From Scybalousia_A sp052170555 (GTDB taxonomy: Bacteria > Bacteroidota > Bacteroidia > Bacteroidales > P3), in contig JBQNAI010000002.1 in NCBI GenBank assembly GCA_052170555.1, positions 263,103 to 327,102 of the forward strand: 64,000 nt of DNA. The letters are read 5' to 3'. Below are positions 34,424-43,899 of this stretch, one piece after another; position 1 is the first letter of the stretch; every line of letters begins with the position of its first letter. The notes beneath the pieces are model-generated. The model saw nothing but the letters and a program-made list of their open reading frames with translations. It did no database searches and was not told the DNA's origin. A program made the translations under genes and the position numbers.

Positions 34424-36478
34424 ATGAAAACAATCAAAGGATTTATAATATCGTTGTTATGTTACTTTGTTGCTATTCAATTGGTACAAGGGCAAAATGG
34501 AGATATTTTGTTTACCATTGCAGATAGAGACACTGTAACCGTAGAAGAGTTTATGCAAATGTATGAGCGTAATTTAAGTAACACGAAAGACTATACTACT
34601 CTTAATGAATATCTTAATTTGTATGTGAATTATAAATTAAAACTTCTGCAAGCTCATGATATTGGTTTGGATAGAGATCCTTCAACAATTAGACAGGTAG
34701 AGGAATATAGAAATTCTCTAATTAAGCCTTATATTAATAATCCTCATATTATGGACTCCTTGGTTGTGCAAGCATATGATAGAATGAGCACTTTGGTTAG
34801 AGCATCTCAGATCTTGATTTCTGTTCCTGTCAATACAGCACCGTCAGATACGATACTGTATTATCAAAAGGCTAGAATGGTTTACGAAAAAGCATTACAA
34901 GGAGAAGACTTTGTAAGTCTGGTCGACCAATATTCTGATGATCCGTCAGTAAATTCTACATCAGGAATAGGAAACCATGGAGATTTAGGTTATTTTACTT
35001 CAATGACAATGATATATCCTTTTGAAAATGCTGTCTATTCACTTATAGAAAAACAAAGTTTACATAATGAGATTCTTAAAGGTAGTATTACATTTTGTAA
35101 GACACAATTTGGTTACCATATCATTAAACTAACTTCAGTCGTACCTGTAACATTTTCAACAATTTCATTAGCACATATTTTTGTAAGCAGACAAAATCAT
35201 TCTGAACAAGAAGCGAAGGATTTGATTTATAAGGCTTATGATCAGATTGCTATTGTTGGGTTTGATTCTGTGGTGAGATGTTTCTCAGATGATACATTTA
35301 CAAGAATGAAAGGTGGAATTCTTGCAAATCAACAACCTAATACCATACCTCCAGAGTACATAGATATGTATGTGGGCAACCCTACAACGACTACTTCACG
35401 GCCTTTTCAAACGAGATTTGGTTGGCATATTGTGAAGTTTATTGATGTTACTCCGATCCCCGAATTTGAATTTATAAAATCTCAAATATATGATCGTTTG
35501 TCAAAAGACGAACGTATGTATTTTGCCTTAGAAAAATTTATTGCAGAATCTAAGCAATATTATCATTTTAAATGTGATAGTAAATTACTGAGTCGTTTAT
35601 CTCAATTTGTGTCTGACTCTGTCTTCTCTGCTACGTGGCAGCTTCCCGATATAAACAGCAATAAAGAATTTTCATATCTACGAACTAAATCCTTGTTTTC
35701 CATCGGAGAGGACTCTTTCACTTCGTGGGATTTTCTAAACTATATTTTTGAAACGCAATCAAAACGTACGCCAGTACATATTCAGAGTTATATCAACAAG
35801 CAATATGAGAATTATTCTAATAAGTGTGTATTAGAATATGCATCTAAACACATAGAGGAGAAATATCCGCAATTACAAAAAAGTATTAGAGAGTTTGAAG
35901 ATGGAGTCCTCATTTTTGATTTAACAGATAGTATGGTTTGGACAAAATCTTTATCTGATACGGTTGAGCTAGAACGATATTATCAAGAGAATAAATCTAA
36001 GTATCTTTATACAGAGAGGGTAGATGCTACTATTTGGTCTATTCCTTCACGTGTTAATGCAGATAAAATCTTTAAACAGATAAAGAAGTATAAGAAAAAA
36101 GGAAAGTCTGATGATGAAATTAAAGGAATCATAGATGTTAAATATTTCAAAGAGTCTAAATCTTCTATTAATTACATATGGGGAAGATTTGAAAAAGGTA
36201 TCAATGGTATTATTGATTCAAATGTATTTACTAAGATTGATGAGTTAAAAAAAGAGGTGCTACCTCGTTATATTATGGATTCAAGTTCTGTACTTAATCG
36301 TGCTATTGTAATAGTTGTTAGTGAGATAATGCCGATTAGTATTAAACCTTTTGAAGCTTGCAAGGGTCTTGTAACGAGTGATTACCAACAAGTGCTGGAA
36401 AAGCAATGGATAGATTCACTTAGGGAGCACTATCCTATCAGTATAGACTATACTAAATTAGATGCTTTAAAGAAATAG
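34424..36478 (+). CDS. Periplasmic peptidylprolyl isomerase with two parvulin (PpiC) domains
   Basis: A 684-residue exported protein with a signal peptide (MKTIKGFIISLLCYFVAIQLVQGQ). It has a SurA-type N-terminal helical part and two parvulin domains: about res 125-235 (ASQILISVPV...GDLGYFTSMTMIYPFENAVYSL...FGYHIIKL) and about 240-345 (LAHIFVSRQNHSE...GWHIVKF). A long helical C-terminal region follows. Such proteins fold outer-membrane proteins in the periplasm. It is translated right after guaB and is followed 10 bases later by a second isomerase. The two may act in sequence on T9SS or barrel proteins. Confidence 0.88.
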   Translation: MKTIKGFIISLLCYFVAIQLVQGQNGDILFTIADRDTVTVEEFMQMYERNLSNTKDYTTLNEYLNLYVNYKLKLLQAHDIGLDRDPSTIRQVEEYRNSLIKPYINNPHIMDSLVVQAYDRMSTLVRASQILISVPVNTAPSDTILYYQKARMVYEKALQGEDFVSLVDQYSDDPSVNSTSGIGNHGDLGYFTSMTMIYPFENAVYSLIEKQSLHNEILKGSITFCKTQFGYHIIKLTSVVPVTFSTISLAHIFVSRQNHSEQEAKDLIYKAYDQIAIVGFDSVVRCFSDDTFTRMKGGILANQQPNTIPPEYIDMYVGNPTTTTSRPFQTRFGWHIVKFIDVTPIPEFEFIKSQIYDRLSKDERMYFALEKFIAESKQYYHFKCDSKLLSRLSQFVSDSVFSATWQLPDINSNKEFSYLRTKSLFSIGEDSFTSWDFLNYIFETQSKRTPVHIQSYINKQYENYSNKCVLEYASKHIEEKYPQLQKSIREFEDGVLIFDLTDSMVWTKSLSDTVELERYYQENKSKYLYTERVDATIWSIPSRVNADKIFKQIKKYKKKGKSDDEIKGIIDVKYFKESKSSINYIWGRFEKGINGIIDSNVFTKIDELKKEVLPRYIMDSSSVLNRAIVIVVSEIMPISIKPFEACKGLVTSDYQQVLEKQWIDSLREHYPISIDYTKLDALKK

Positions 36479-36488
36479 TTATTAAAAA

Positions 36489-37829
36489 ATGAAAAAAATT
36501 GTTGTTTTATTACTGATAATATTTTCTATCAATTCATTTGCACAGAAATATCAAGAAATAGATGGAGTGATTGCTGTCGTTGGAGCATCCATGATTAAGT
36601 TATCAGACTTGGAAACCACATATTTACAAAATAAGTCTTCGGCAGAAAATAGTGATATGACACGTTGTGATATTTTAGAATCGATGCTTCTAAACAAACT
36701 TATGCTTCATCAGGCTGAGATAGACTCTGTGGTAATTACGGAGACGGATATAGAAAACGAATTGTCACAACGATTGAAATATATGGTACAAGTTTATGGT
36801 TCTCAGGAAAGATTGGAAAAGCAGATGAATAAAACTATGGTTCAAATTAGAGAGTATTTTCATGACATAATCAAAGAGAATCTAATGATACAGCAAACTC
36901 AAAATAAGATAATAGGGGATATAACTATTACACCAAAAGAGGTTGCAGACTATTTCCAAAAAATACCTCAAGATTCACTTCCCAATATTGAAGATCAGTA
37001 TGAGTTGTCGCAGATAGTTATTCTTCCGCATGTTTCCGAAGAAGAAAAACAGCAAGTTAAACGACGATTGAATGATATAAGAGAGAGAATTATTAAAGGT
37101 GCCAAATTTACTACTCTTGCCTCGCTTTATTCAGATGATGAGGTTTCTGCTAAGAGTGGGGGGGAACTTGGTTTTTTTTCTAGGGGAGATATGGTATCTG
37201 AATTTGAAAGTATGGCTTTTTCTTTGCAGCCAGGCGAAATTTCGCCTGTATTTGAAACAAAATATGGGTATCATATTGTTCAAATGATTGCCAGGCAAGG
37301 AGACCGAGTTAATTGTCGTCACATACTTTTAATGCCAAAAGTATCTGCAACGCAGTTGTATAATGCGAAGGTTAGGCTTGATTCCATTAAAGCATTGATT
37401 GATGCAAATCAAATATCGTTTGAAGATGCTATCATTAAATATTCAGAAGATGATGGTAAAATTAATGGAGGATTAATAATAAATCGTAACAATGCCTCTG
37501 CAATATTTTCGTTGGATGCCATAAATACAACTATTGGTAATGTGGATAATGTAGACTTTGCTTCATTGAACGAAGGTGATTATACAGATGTAATCGAGTT
37601 TAAGAGTGAATTTTCACATGCATATAGACTTATCAAAGTTAAAAAAAGAGTTGTTGCTCATAAAGTCAATCTTACTGATGATTTTGATAGATTACAATCT
37701 ATAGCACTTAATCAAAAGAAGACAGAGATTATAAGAAATTGGGCAAAGCGAATGATAGATAGAACTTATATTAAATTGAATGATAAGTATATCAATTGTT
37801 CTTTTACTTTGAAATGGAATAAAAAATAA
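36489..37829 (+). CDS. SurA-like periplasmic chaperone/peptidylprolyl isomerase
   Basis: A 446-residue protein of SurA size and layout: signal peptide (ending SFAQ), an N-terminal SurA helical domain (IDGVIAVVGASMIKLSDLE, typical start), parvulin domain 1 (about res 172-278, SQIVILPHVSEEEK...GGELGFFSRGDMV...YGYHIVQM) and a more diverged parvulin domain 2 (RHILLMPKVS...EDDGKINGG). It chaperones unfolded outer-membrane proteins in the periplasm. It follows the larger isomerase by 10 bases. Confidence 0.9.
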   Translation: MKKIVVLLLIIFSINSFAQKYQEIDGVIAVVGASMIKLSDLETTYLQNKSSAENSDMTRCDILESMLLNKLMLHQAEIDSVVITETDIENELSQRLKYMVQVYGSQERLEKQMNKTMVQIREYFHDIIKENLMIQQTQNKIIGDITITPKEVADYFQKIPQDSLPNIEDQYELSQIVILPHVSEEEKQQVKRRLNDIRERIIKGAKFTTLASLYSDDEVSAKSGGELGFFSRGDMVSEFESMAFSLQPGEISPVFETKYGYHIVQMIARQGDRVNCRHILLMPKVSATQLYNAKVRLDSIKALIDANQISFEDAIIKYSEDDGKINGGLIINRNNASAIFSLDAINTTIGNVDNVDFASLNEGDYTDVIEFKSEFSHAYRLIKVKKRVVAHKVNLTDDFDRLQSIALNQKKTEIIRNWAKRMIDRTYIKLNDKYINCSFTLKWNKK

Positions 37830-37878
37830 GAGTTTGGAATTTAGAATACTAAATTGTTGTTTGTAAAGGATAGGCATT

Positions 37879-38832
37879 ATGGATAAAGTTCAAATGTTGC
37901 AGGACCTCTCCTCTAAATGTGGCAGTATTAAACAAGAGATAGGTAAGATTGTAATAGGTCAGCACGATATAATATATAAGATACTAACTGCTATGTTCTG
38001 TGGGGGGCATTGTCTATTAACGGGAGTTCCTGGTTTAGCAAAAACACTACTTGTGAAAACGTTATCACAAGTAATAGGAGCCGAGTTTAGTCGTGTACAG
38101 TTTACTCCAGACCTTATGCCGAGTGATATTACAGGTACAGAGATTTTGTCTAATGAAAGACAGATGCAATTTGTTAAAGGACCTATTTTTACTAATATTC
38201 TTCTAGCAGATGAAGTAAATCGTACATCGCCTAAGACACAATCCGCATTACTGGAAGCAATGCAAGAACATAGTGTTACAGTTGGAGGGAATACGTATAA
38301 AATGGATGAGCCTTTTTTTGTGCTTGCTACTCAGAATCCCATAGAACAAGAAGGAACATATCCTTTGCCAGAGGCACAATTAGACCGTTTTATGTTCATG
38401 CTTGTGATGGACTATCCAAATTTTGATGAAGAAATTCAAATACTGAAAACAACTACGACAGATTACGACTATAGAGTACGAAAACTAATATCAAAAGAAG
38501 AGATATTGCAGCTTCAACGACTGATACGTCAAATACCTGTTAGTGATAATGTGTATAACTATATAGTTTCCTTAGTTGGAAAGACGAGGGTAAATAATCC
38601 TGAAAATAAGATTGCAAATAAATATTTAATGTGGGGGGCTGGTCCGAGGGCCTGTCAGTATATTGTATCAGGAGCTAAATGCTATGGAGCATTACGTGGG
38701 AAGTTTTCTCCGGATATAGAAGATGTTATGGCTGTTTGTAAAGACGTTCTTAGGCATAGAATAGTTCTTAATTACACAGCACAGAGCGAAGGATTGACAA
38801 CGGATGATATAATAGACAAAATTAATTTTTAG
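37879..38832 (+). CDS. MoxR-type AAA+ ATPase
   Basis: A 317-residue AAA+ ATPase. Walker A LLTGVPGLAKTLLVKTLSQV (about res 47), Walker B ILLADEVNRTSPKTQSALLEAMQE, sensor 1 VLATQNPIEQEGTYPLPEAQLDRF and an arginine finger nearby. MoxR proteins act as cytoplasmic chaperones, often with von Willebrand A proteins; no such partner is in this operon. It follows the SurA-like gene by about 50 bases and precedes an OmpA-like protein by six bases. Confidence 0.93.
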   Translation: MDKVQMLQDLSSKCGSIKQEIGKIVIGQHDIIYKILTAMFCGGHCLLTGVPGLAKTLLVKTLSQVIGAEFSRVQFTPDLMPSDITGTEILSNERQMQFVKGPIFTNILLADEVNRTSPKTQSALLEAMQEHSVTVGGNTYKMDEPFFVLATQNPIEQEGTYPLPEAQLDRFMFMLVMDYPNFDEEIQILKTTTTDYDYRVRKLISKEEILQLQRLIRQIPVSDNVYNYIVSLVGKTRVNNPENKIANKYLMWGAGPRACQYIVSGAKCYGALRGKFSPDIEDVMAVCKDVLRHRIVLNYTAQSEGLTTDDIIDKINF

Positions 38833-38838
38833 AAAAAG

Positions 38839-40020
38839 ATGAAGAATATAGTTTTATTTATATGTTTATCTGTGTTAGTTTTTAGTGCACAGGCACAGAA
38901 AAGAAAGAAAAATGTACAAAAGTTCCCTGCGACAATGGAGGCATACATTAATTTTGATAAAGGTAGTGCATATTATACTAAGGAGGGATTGAATAAACTT
39001 GACAGTGTATATATGGTTGCTTTTAATAAAGAGAATAATCGTTTTTATAAAATAACCATTACCGGTTATGACGATGGAGATTCTGTTACGGAACAGACAA
39101 CAACATTGGCAAGAGATAGAGCTGTAATGGTTTTTAAGTATTTTTCTTCCCGAGAGGAAACCGAGTATATAATTAAACGCACACCGTCGTATCAGATTAG
39201 TTCTTGCGATGGCAAACAAGAGTACTATATTAAGTATAAAATGCCATTCGATTTTCGCTGGATCAATATTCAAAATGCAGACAAAAGATTTTTGACAGAG
39301 GGTATAGATTATAGAGGGAAAGTACACGTAAAAGTAGAGGAGGATCAAGAGGATTGTTTAGGTTCTTTTATAGATTATGATTTTCCATCTCAAGATACGA
39401 TCATGAAAGCTTCTTATACGGTAGTGAGTATACCAAAAGGAGCAATAGAGTTTTTGCATCATACGAAAGATACTATTAAGAATGATTATACTATTACTTT
39501 AAAAGATGTAATGTCTTTTGATGATTTGGTAGATAATTACTTTCTTGTTCCTCATAATAAGCAATATATTATCAATGCTGGTTATATTGTTATCAATACT
39601 TCTTCAAAGCCGGATTATAATACTTGTTTGAGTAAAGATACATTACAACCTAATATAGATATAAGAGTATTTCTTGATCCACATCAACGAAATAGTGGGC
39701 TGAAATTTTATGGTAAGTCATATAAATCTAATGGTACTGTAGTATATAAAACAATTACTACTAAAAAAATCAAAGATAAAGAGAGTGATGAGGTTTGGCT
39801 TCAGTGTCTTATCACACCATTTCAATTTGATACCATATTTGTTGGTAGAAAAGTGGAAGAAAAAGAAATGGGAGATTATTTCTATTCTGGTAAAAGCGAA
39901 GAACCAGGCAGTTTTGAGTGTATGGGGGGGTGGCTTAAATGTTATAAGTTAGACAAACAGGGTAAGTATATTATAAAAGATAAAATGCAAGGAATACTTC
40001 GTAAGCCACGCGGATTGTAA
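38839..40020 (+). CDS. Exported protein with an N-terminal OmpA-like domain, otherwise unknown
   Basis: A 393-residue exported protein with signal peptide (MKNIVLFICLSVLVFSAQAQ). Residues 30-110 look like an OmpA-type peptidoglycan-binding domain: INFDKGSAYYTKEGLNKLD, then ITGYDDGD and TTLARDRAVMVFKYF, where OmpA has GHTDxxG and LSxxRAxxV. The remaining 280 residues are beta-rich and not recognised. It probably sits in the periplasm or on the inner face of the outer membrane. It ends the guaB-chaperone run; a terminator lies about 180 bases downstream. Confidence 0.6.
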   Translation: MKNIVLFICLSVLVFSAQAQKRKKNVQKFPATMEAYINFDKGSAYYTKEGLNKLDSVYMVAFNKENNRFYKITITGYDDGDSVTEQTTTLARDRAVMVFKYFSSREETEYIIKRTPSYQISSCDGKQEYYIKYKMPFDFRWINIQNADKRFLTEGIDYRGKVHVKVEEDQEDCLGSFIDYDFPSQDTIMKASYTVVSIPKGAIEFLHHTKDTIKNDYTITLKDVMSFDDLVDNYFLVPHNKQYIINAGYIVINTSSKPDYNTCLSKDTLQPNIDIRVFLDPHQRNSGLKFYGKSYKSNGTVVYKTITTKKIKDKESDEVWLQCLITPFQFDTIFVGRKVEEKEMGDYFYSGKSEEPGSFECMGGWLKCYKLDKQGKYIIKDKMQGILRKPRGL

Positions 40021-40070
40021 GTTGCTAAAAACAATAATCTCATTATAGATTACTAATATACTGGTTGTAT

Positions 40071-40098
40071 TTCAAATATTCAAATTTGAATATTTGAA
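40071..40098. repeat. Perfect 28-bp palindrome
   Basis: TTCAAATATTCAAA followed directly by its exact complement TTTGAATATTTGAA, with no loop. It lies 50 bases after the OmpA-like gene in a convergent gap. It could be a cruciform-forming terminator element or a symmetrical protein site. Confidence 0.7.
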
Positions 40099-40201
40099 GT
40101 GATTTATCTATAAGAAATAAATCTTCATATTCGAATTCTTTGTGAGAAAGAGATTAGGAAGGGTTATTAGATATTGATATGAGAGGGAAGTGCTATTCTA
40201 C

Positions 40202-40270
40202 AAAACTCTTTTCTGACAAGAGTTTTATCTTTTTTGAAAAGAATTTATTAATGTCAAGAAAGAATTTTGT
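40202..40270 (+). terminator. Intrinsic terminator plus 21-bp repeat units
   Basis: AAAACTCTT (40202-40210) pairs with AAGAGTTTT (40218-40226), loop of 7, followed by ATCTTTTTT. Directly after it, AGAAT words at 40240 and 40261 mark two units of the 21-bp family (second unit AATGTCAAGAAAGAATTTTG from 40250). An outer inverted repeat ATTCTACAAAA (40195-40205) / TTTTGTAGAAT (40265-40275) encloses the whole structure. Confidence 0.75.
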
Positions 40271-40301
40271 AGAATGCCATCTTGATGGTTTGATTTGTTT
40301 T

Positions 40302-42320
40302 TTATAACGAATATTTCACTCCCCCTATTAGCCATCTGCCTGGTTGAGGAATATTTCCTATATCGAAATAATTTTTATCTAAGACATTAGTGCAATTGAT
40401 ATAGACATCAAAATGTTTCCAGTGATAATTGATATTGCAATCCATTATGAAAAATGGTTCAAATTCTTTGCGAGTACCTTTGATAGTGTTAACATATTCT
40501 ACGTATGACCCTTCACGAACGCAATACTTGGTAGCAATATTCAAAATTAATTTATTTGTTATGGGTAGAGAAATTTGACTTGTTGCTTTGTGTCGTAGAT
40601 AATTCAAGGCATATGCAGAAATATAATTAATCTTTCCTTGTTTTTGATGAATAAAAGAGTAGGTGAACTGCAATGTCGTAGCCTCATTCAAAAAAGAGAA
40701 TATCTCACCCAAGAATAGTTTCCCGTCAAAGTCTATTCCATATTTGTTTAGTTTATTGATATTCAGTGATTGCCATTTTGTATCAGTTGCGTTATATTTT
40801 ACCCAATCTATCATATTATTTCCAGACATATAATACGCATTTATTGATGTTATAAAAATACGATTTAGGTGTTTTGTACCAATTTCAAAACTGGCGGATT
40901 GTTCCTGCTGTAGCATTGGATTAGGTATATGTACTGCATCTTTGTAATATAGCTCTGTAAAGGAGGGAAGACGAGACGAGGTATTGAAAGCTGCAAAAAT
41001 TTCCCATTGATTGTTAATAGAATAATTGATATTGATAGTTGGATAAATTTTTAATACGTCTTGGCTAAATAAAGTATTTTGGAAACTCATTAATCCTATT
41101 ATGGAATTGAATCGTTTATAATTATACGACCACTGAATAAAGTAAGAAAAATTTGTTCTGTTTTGATAGTGATCGTAATGTTTACCATATAATTGTGAAG
41201 GCTTCCCCAAAACGGATGAAAGAATTTCTTCAAATCGTATATCTGAACCGAATTTCAAATTAGAGTATCTATAGTTGTAAGAAAAAGTCATATTATTTCC
41301 CAGAACATTAGATTTATGATAATTAGGTTTGGATTGATTTTTTATTAATTCAAATTTATCTGTATGAAGATTATAATAAACGCTAGGAACAATAGACAAT
41401 TTAGGACTAATATTGAAGAACCCCTTTAGAGATGTTAGAAACGAAGATGTTTTTTCATATTGATTTGGATATTTTGCGGAATAGAAAGTATTTGCACCAT
41501 AGTCTTTTTTATTGTATCCTATCTGAAAATCCAGTTTGTTGGAATGTCTAAAATTTATTCTATTTTGGTATAATAGATTATAAATATTGTAGTCGGAATT
41601 TGCTATATAACCTTCGCTGTTTTTAAATCCCAATGAGAGATAGTTCTCAATGTTATTGTATTTGTAAGCTGTGCTGATTTCGGAATTGATAAAACCATGC
41701 TCTCCTGTTTCAAAAGAGATGCCGAGAGTTTTATCAATATTTTTTTTTGTTACTATGTTGATACCTCCCGAGAAAGCACTTGCTCCATAAACGATAGCAG
41801 AAGGTCCTTTGATGATTTCTATTCTTTCTATATCGGAGATATTGATGGGAATGTCTAAAGAATAATGACCAGTATGAGGGTTGGAGATATTTATGCCGTT
41901 AAGAAGTACGGCTGTTTGGTCAAAATTGCCTCCACGTAAAGAGATATCGGATTGGACTGAATGGGCACCTCGTGTTTGTATGTCAATACCTCCTGTAAAA
42001 CTCAATAATTCAGCAACACTCTGGGGTTTGAGTCGTTCTATTTCTTGTTTTGTTATAACTGTTATAACTTTACCTGCTTGATTCAGAGGAGAAGATAACT
42101 CATCTTTGATATTTACCTCTTCCAATGTACTATATATTACGATGGAATCGCTATCTACCGTTTGTGCATTGCTTGTTTTACTTACTGATGTGGCAAGGGT
42201 CATAACGGAAACTACACCTATTGTTATTGCTTTATGCATAGAATTATATGCACTGTACCCCTTTTTTTCAAATCGCTTGAAACGAAAAGTTTTTTCCTTG
42301 AAAAACTGATTTTTTTGCAT
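40302..42320 (-). CDS. btuB: TonB-dependent outer-membrane receptor, BtuB-like
   Basis: A 672-residue receptor. A long Bacteroidota-type leader (MQKNQFFKEKTFRFKRFEKK then a hydrophobic stretch to TSNAQ). Plug domain about res 70-190 with VITKQEIERLKPQSVAELLS, LLNGINISNPHTG and IEIIKGPSAIVYGASAFSGGINIVTKK. A 22-strand barrel follows, ending GRWLIGGVKYSL. The plug resembles cobalamin receptors, but no B12 riboswitch or cobalamin genes are nearby, so the ligand is not certain. It has its own promoter with a palindrome at the transcript start. Confidence 0.85.
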   Translation of the reverse strand: MQKNQFFKEKTFRFKRFEKKGYSAYNSMHKAITIGVVSVMTLATSVSKTSNAQTVDSDSIVIYSTLEEVNIKDELSSPLNQAGKVITVITKQEIERLKPQSVAELLSFTGGIDIQTRGAHSVQSDISLRGGNFDQTAVLLNGINISNPHTGHYSLDIPINISDIERIEIIKGPSAIVYGASAFSGGINIVTKKNIDKTLGISFETGEHGFINSEISTAYKYNNIENYLSLGFKNSEGYIANSDYNIYNLLYQNRINFRHSNKLDFQIGYNKKDYGANTFYSAKYPNQYEKTSSFLTSLKGFFNISPKLSIVPSVYYNLHTDKFELIKNQSKPNYHKSNVLGNNMTFSYNYRYSNLKFGSDIRFEEILSSVLGKPSQLYGKHYDHYQNRTNFSYFIQWSYNYKRFNSIIGLMSFQNTLFSQDVLKIYPTININYSINNQWEIFAAFNTSSRLPSFTELYYKDAVHIPNPMLQQEQSASFEIGTKHLNRIFITSINAYYMSGNNMIDWVKYNATDTKWQSLNINKLNKYGIDFDGKLFLGEIFSFLNEATTLQFTYSFIHQKQGKINYISAYALNYLRHKATSQISLPITNKLILNIATKYCVREGSYVEYVNTIKGTRKEFEPFFIMDCNINYHWKHFDVYINCTNVLDKNYFDIGNIPQPGRWLIGGVKYSL

Positions 42321-42355
42321 AATTTAGTTTTTTTATTGTTAATAAATATATTTTG

Positions 42356-42390
42356 ATTACTTACATAGTAAGTAATGATTTGCAAAGATA
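42356..42390 (-). promoter_or_regulatory. Promoter and palindromic operator of the BtuB-like gene
   Basis: On the minus strand the -7 box TATCTTTG is at 42390-42383. Seven bases later begins a perfect inverted repeat ATTACTTAC-TAT-GTAAGTAAT (42376-42356), so it covers the likely transcript start. It could be a repressor site or a 5' mRNA hairpin. The -33 region is not clear, as expected for a regulated promoter. Confidence 0.65.
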
Positions 42391-42540
42391 AGTATTTTCT
42401 AACTATTTCCATGTCTCTCTATTCCAGAACTCCTCATTTACTTATGTATTATATAAACTTTTTCTATACTTCAATTAGTAGAAAAATTAAGTAAAATATC
42501 AAATTATAGGGTTAGATATTTACAATTTAGGAAAACTTTG

Positions 42541-42548
42541 TACCTTTG
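42541..42548 (+). promoter_or_regulatory. -7 box of the glycosyltransferase gene
   Basis: TACCTTTG, 112 bases before ATG 42661; the -33 is degenerate (TTTA). The 5' leader is therefore about 100 bases and holds no obvious frame. The gap 42391-42540 shows nothing further. Confidence 0.55.
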
Positions 42549-42660
42549 CAGTCGTAGATAACTTATATTTGGATAATTGTAAATAGCGTTATAAAACTTG
42601 TGTAATGAAAAGAGAATAAATATTGTCAAAGCCTACGTCAAAGAGGAAGAGTGGTGAAGT

Positions 42661-43782
42661 ATGAAAAAAATCTTAGTAAGTGTAAGTAATGATTTGTATA
42701 ATGATAATAGGGTATTGAAAACTTGTGAAAGTTTGTTTTCTTTAGGGTATGATGTTACGGTTGTTTGTAAAAGTCCTAGATTACAAAGGAAGAATCAATA
42801 CTCTAATTTTGAAATTAAATATCCATTTTTGAGAGTTATACGATTGAAATTTTGGATTAAAAAGAATTTTGGTTATTATGCAGAGTTGAATTTACGATTA
42901 TTTTTTGTACTGTTGTTTAGACAAACAAACATTTTTTGGGCAAATGATTTGGATACTCTTCTAGCAAATTATATGGTAAGTAAAATAAAACGCAAACCTA
43001 TTATTTTTGATTCCCATGAAATGTTTTGTTTTGTAGCGGAATTGAAACCTGGTTCTGTACAACAGCGATTTTGGCTTGCCATAGAAAAAATGATTGTACC
43101 GAAGTTGAAGTATGTTGTTACTGTTTGTGAGCCTATCAAAGAATATTTTAAAAATAGATATTCTGTTGATGCTGTCATTATTAGAAACGTTCCTCCCTAT
43201 AAGAAAAGTAATCAGCAACCGAAACAAATTCAGATTACTGAAAACTATATTATTTGGCAGGGGTCAACCAATATCGATAGAGGTCTAGAAGAATTAATTC
43301 TTGCGATGCGAGAAGTTAATGCTAGGTTGTTGATTTGCGGTGATGGAGATATATTTGAGAAACTTCACATAATGGTACAAGAGAATGGTTTGCAAGAAAA
43401 AATACAATTAATGGGCAAGATTAGTTTTGAAGATATGATGCTTTATACGCAAGGAGCAACATTGGGTATTTGTATAGATAAGCCTACTAATAAAAATTAT
43501 GCTATATCGTTACCGAATAAGATTTTTGAGTATATAAACGCTGCCACACCTGTTTTATATTCACCTCTTAGTGAAATAAAACAGATTGAGGAAAAATTTC
43601 ATTGTGGTATAGAATTACGAAGTTATGACCCTAATGAATTAGCATTGCAAATTAACCAAATAGTGTCAGATAATAGTCTATTAAATGAACTGTCTAACAA
43701 CTGCCTTTTAGCTCAAAAGGAGTTGAATTGGCAGAGAGAAGAGAAAGTTTTGTGTGGTCTTTTAGACAGGGTAATTATGTAG
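42661..43782 (+). CDS. Family 4 glycosyltransferase
   Basis: A 373-residue GT-B glycosyltransferase. The N-terminal domain has NDLYNDNRVLKTCESLFSLGYDVTVV and FDSHEMFCFVAEL. The C-terminal nucleotide-sugar domain has LLICGDGDIFEKL and the E-x7-E-like region SLPNKIFEYINAATPVLYSPLSEIKQIEE. It transfers a sugar from a nucleotide donor to a surface glycan precursor in the cytoplasm. Sugar and acceptor are unknown. It is a single-gene unit ending at a strong shared terminator. Confidence 0.88.
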   Translation: MKKILVSVSNDLYNDNRVLKTCESLFSLGYDVTVVCKSPRLQRKNQYSNFEIKYPFLRVIRLKFWIKKNFGYYAELNLRLFFVLLFRQTNIFWANDLDTLLANYMVSKIKRKPIIFDSHEMFCFVAELKPGSVQQRFWLAIEKMIVPKLKYVVTVCEPIKEYFKNRYSVDAVIIRNVPPYKKSNQQPKQIQITENYIIWQGSTNIDRGLEELILAMREVNARLLICGDGDIFEKLHIMVQENGLQEKIQLMGKISFEDMMLYTQGATLGICIDKPTNKNYAISLPNKIFEYINAATPVLYSPLSEIKQIEEKFHCGIELRSYDPNELALQINQIVSDNSLLNELSNNCLLAQKELNWQREEKVLCGLLDRVIM

Positions 43783-43809
43783 TGCATAGAATAAGCATCT
43801 GGACACAAT

Positions 43810-43861
43810 AAAAGAAAGAAAAGTATTGGTGAGGTCTACAAACAGTGCTTTTCTTTCTTTT
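43810..43861. terminator. Two-way terminator between glycosyltransferase and T9SS cargo gene
   Basis: AAAAGAAAGAAAAG (43810-43823) and CTTTTCTTTCTTTT (43848-43861) pair perfectly over 14 bp with a 24-base loop; purine-rich on one strand and T-rich on the other, so it can act from both sides. Confidence 0.8.
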
Positions 43862-43899
43862 ATTATACCATTTCCAAACTATAGAGGAAAATTAAGACT

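Noticed and set aside
42321..42660. Cobalamin riboswitch in front of the BtuB-like gene
   Set aside because: No B12-box-like sequence is present and the leader is only about 55 bases.
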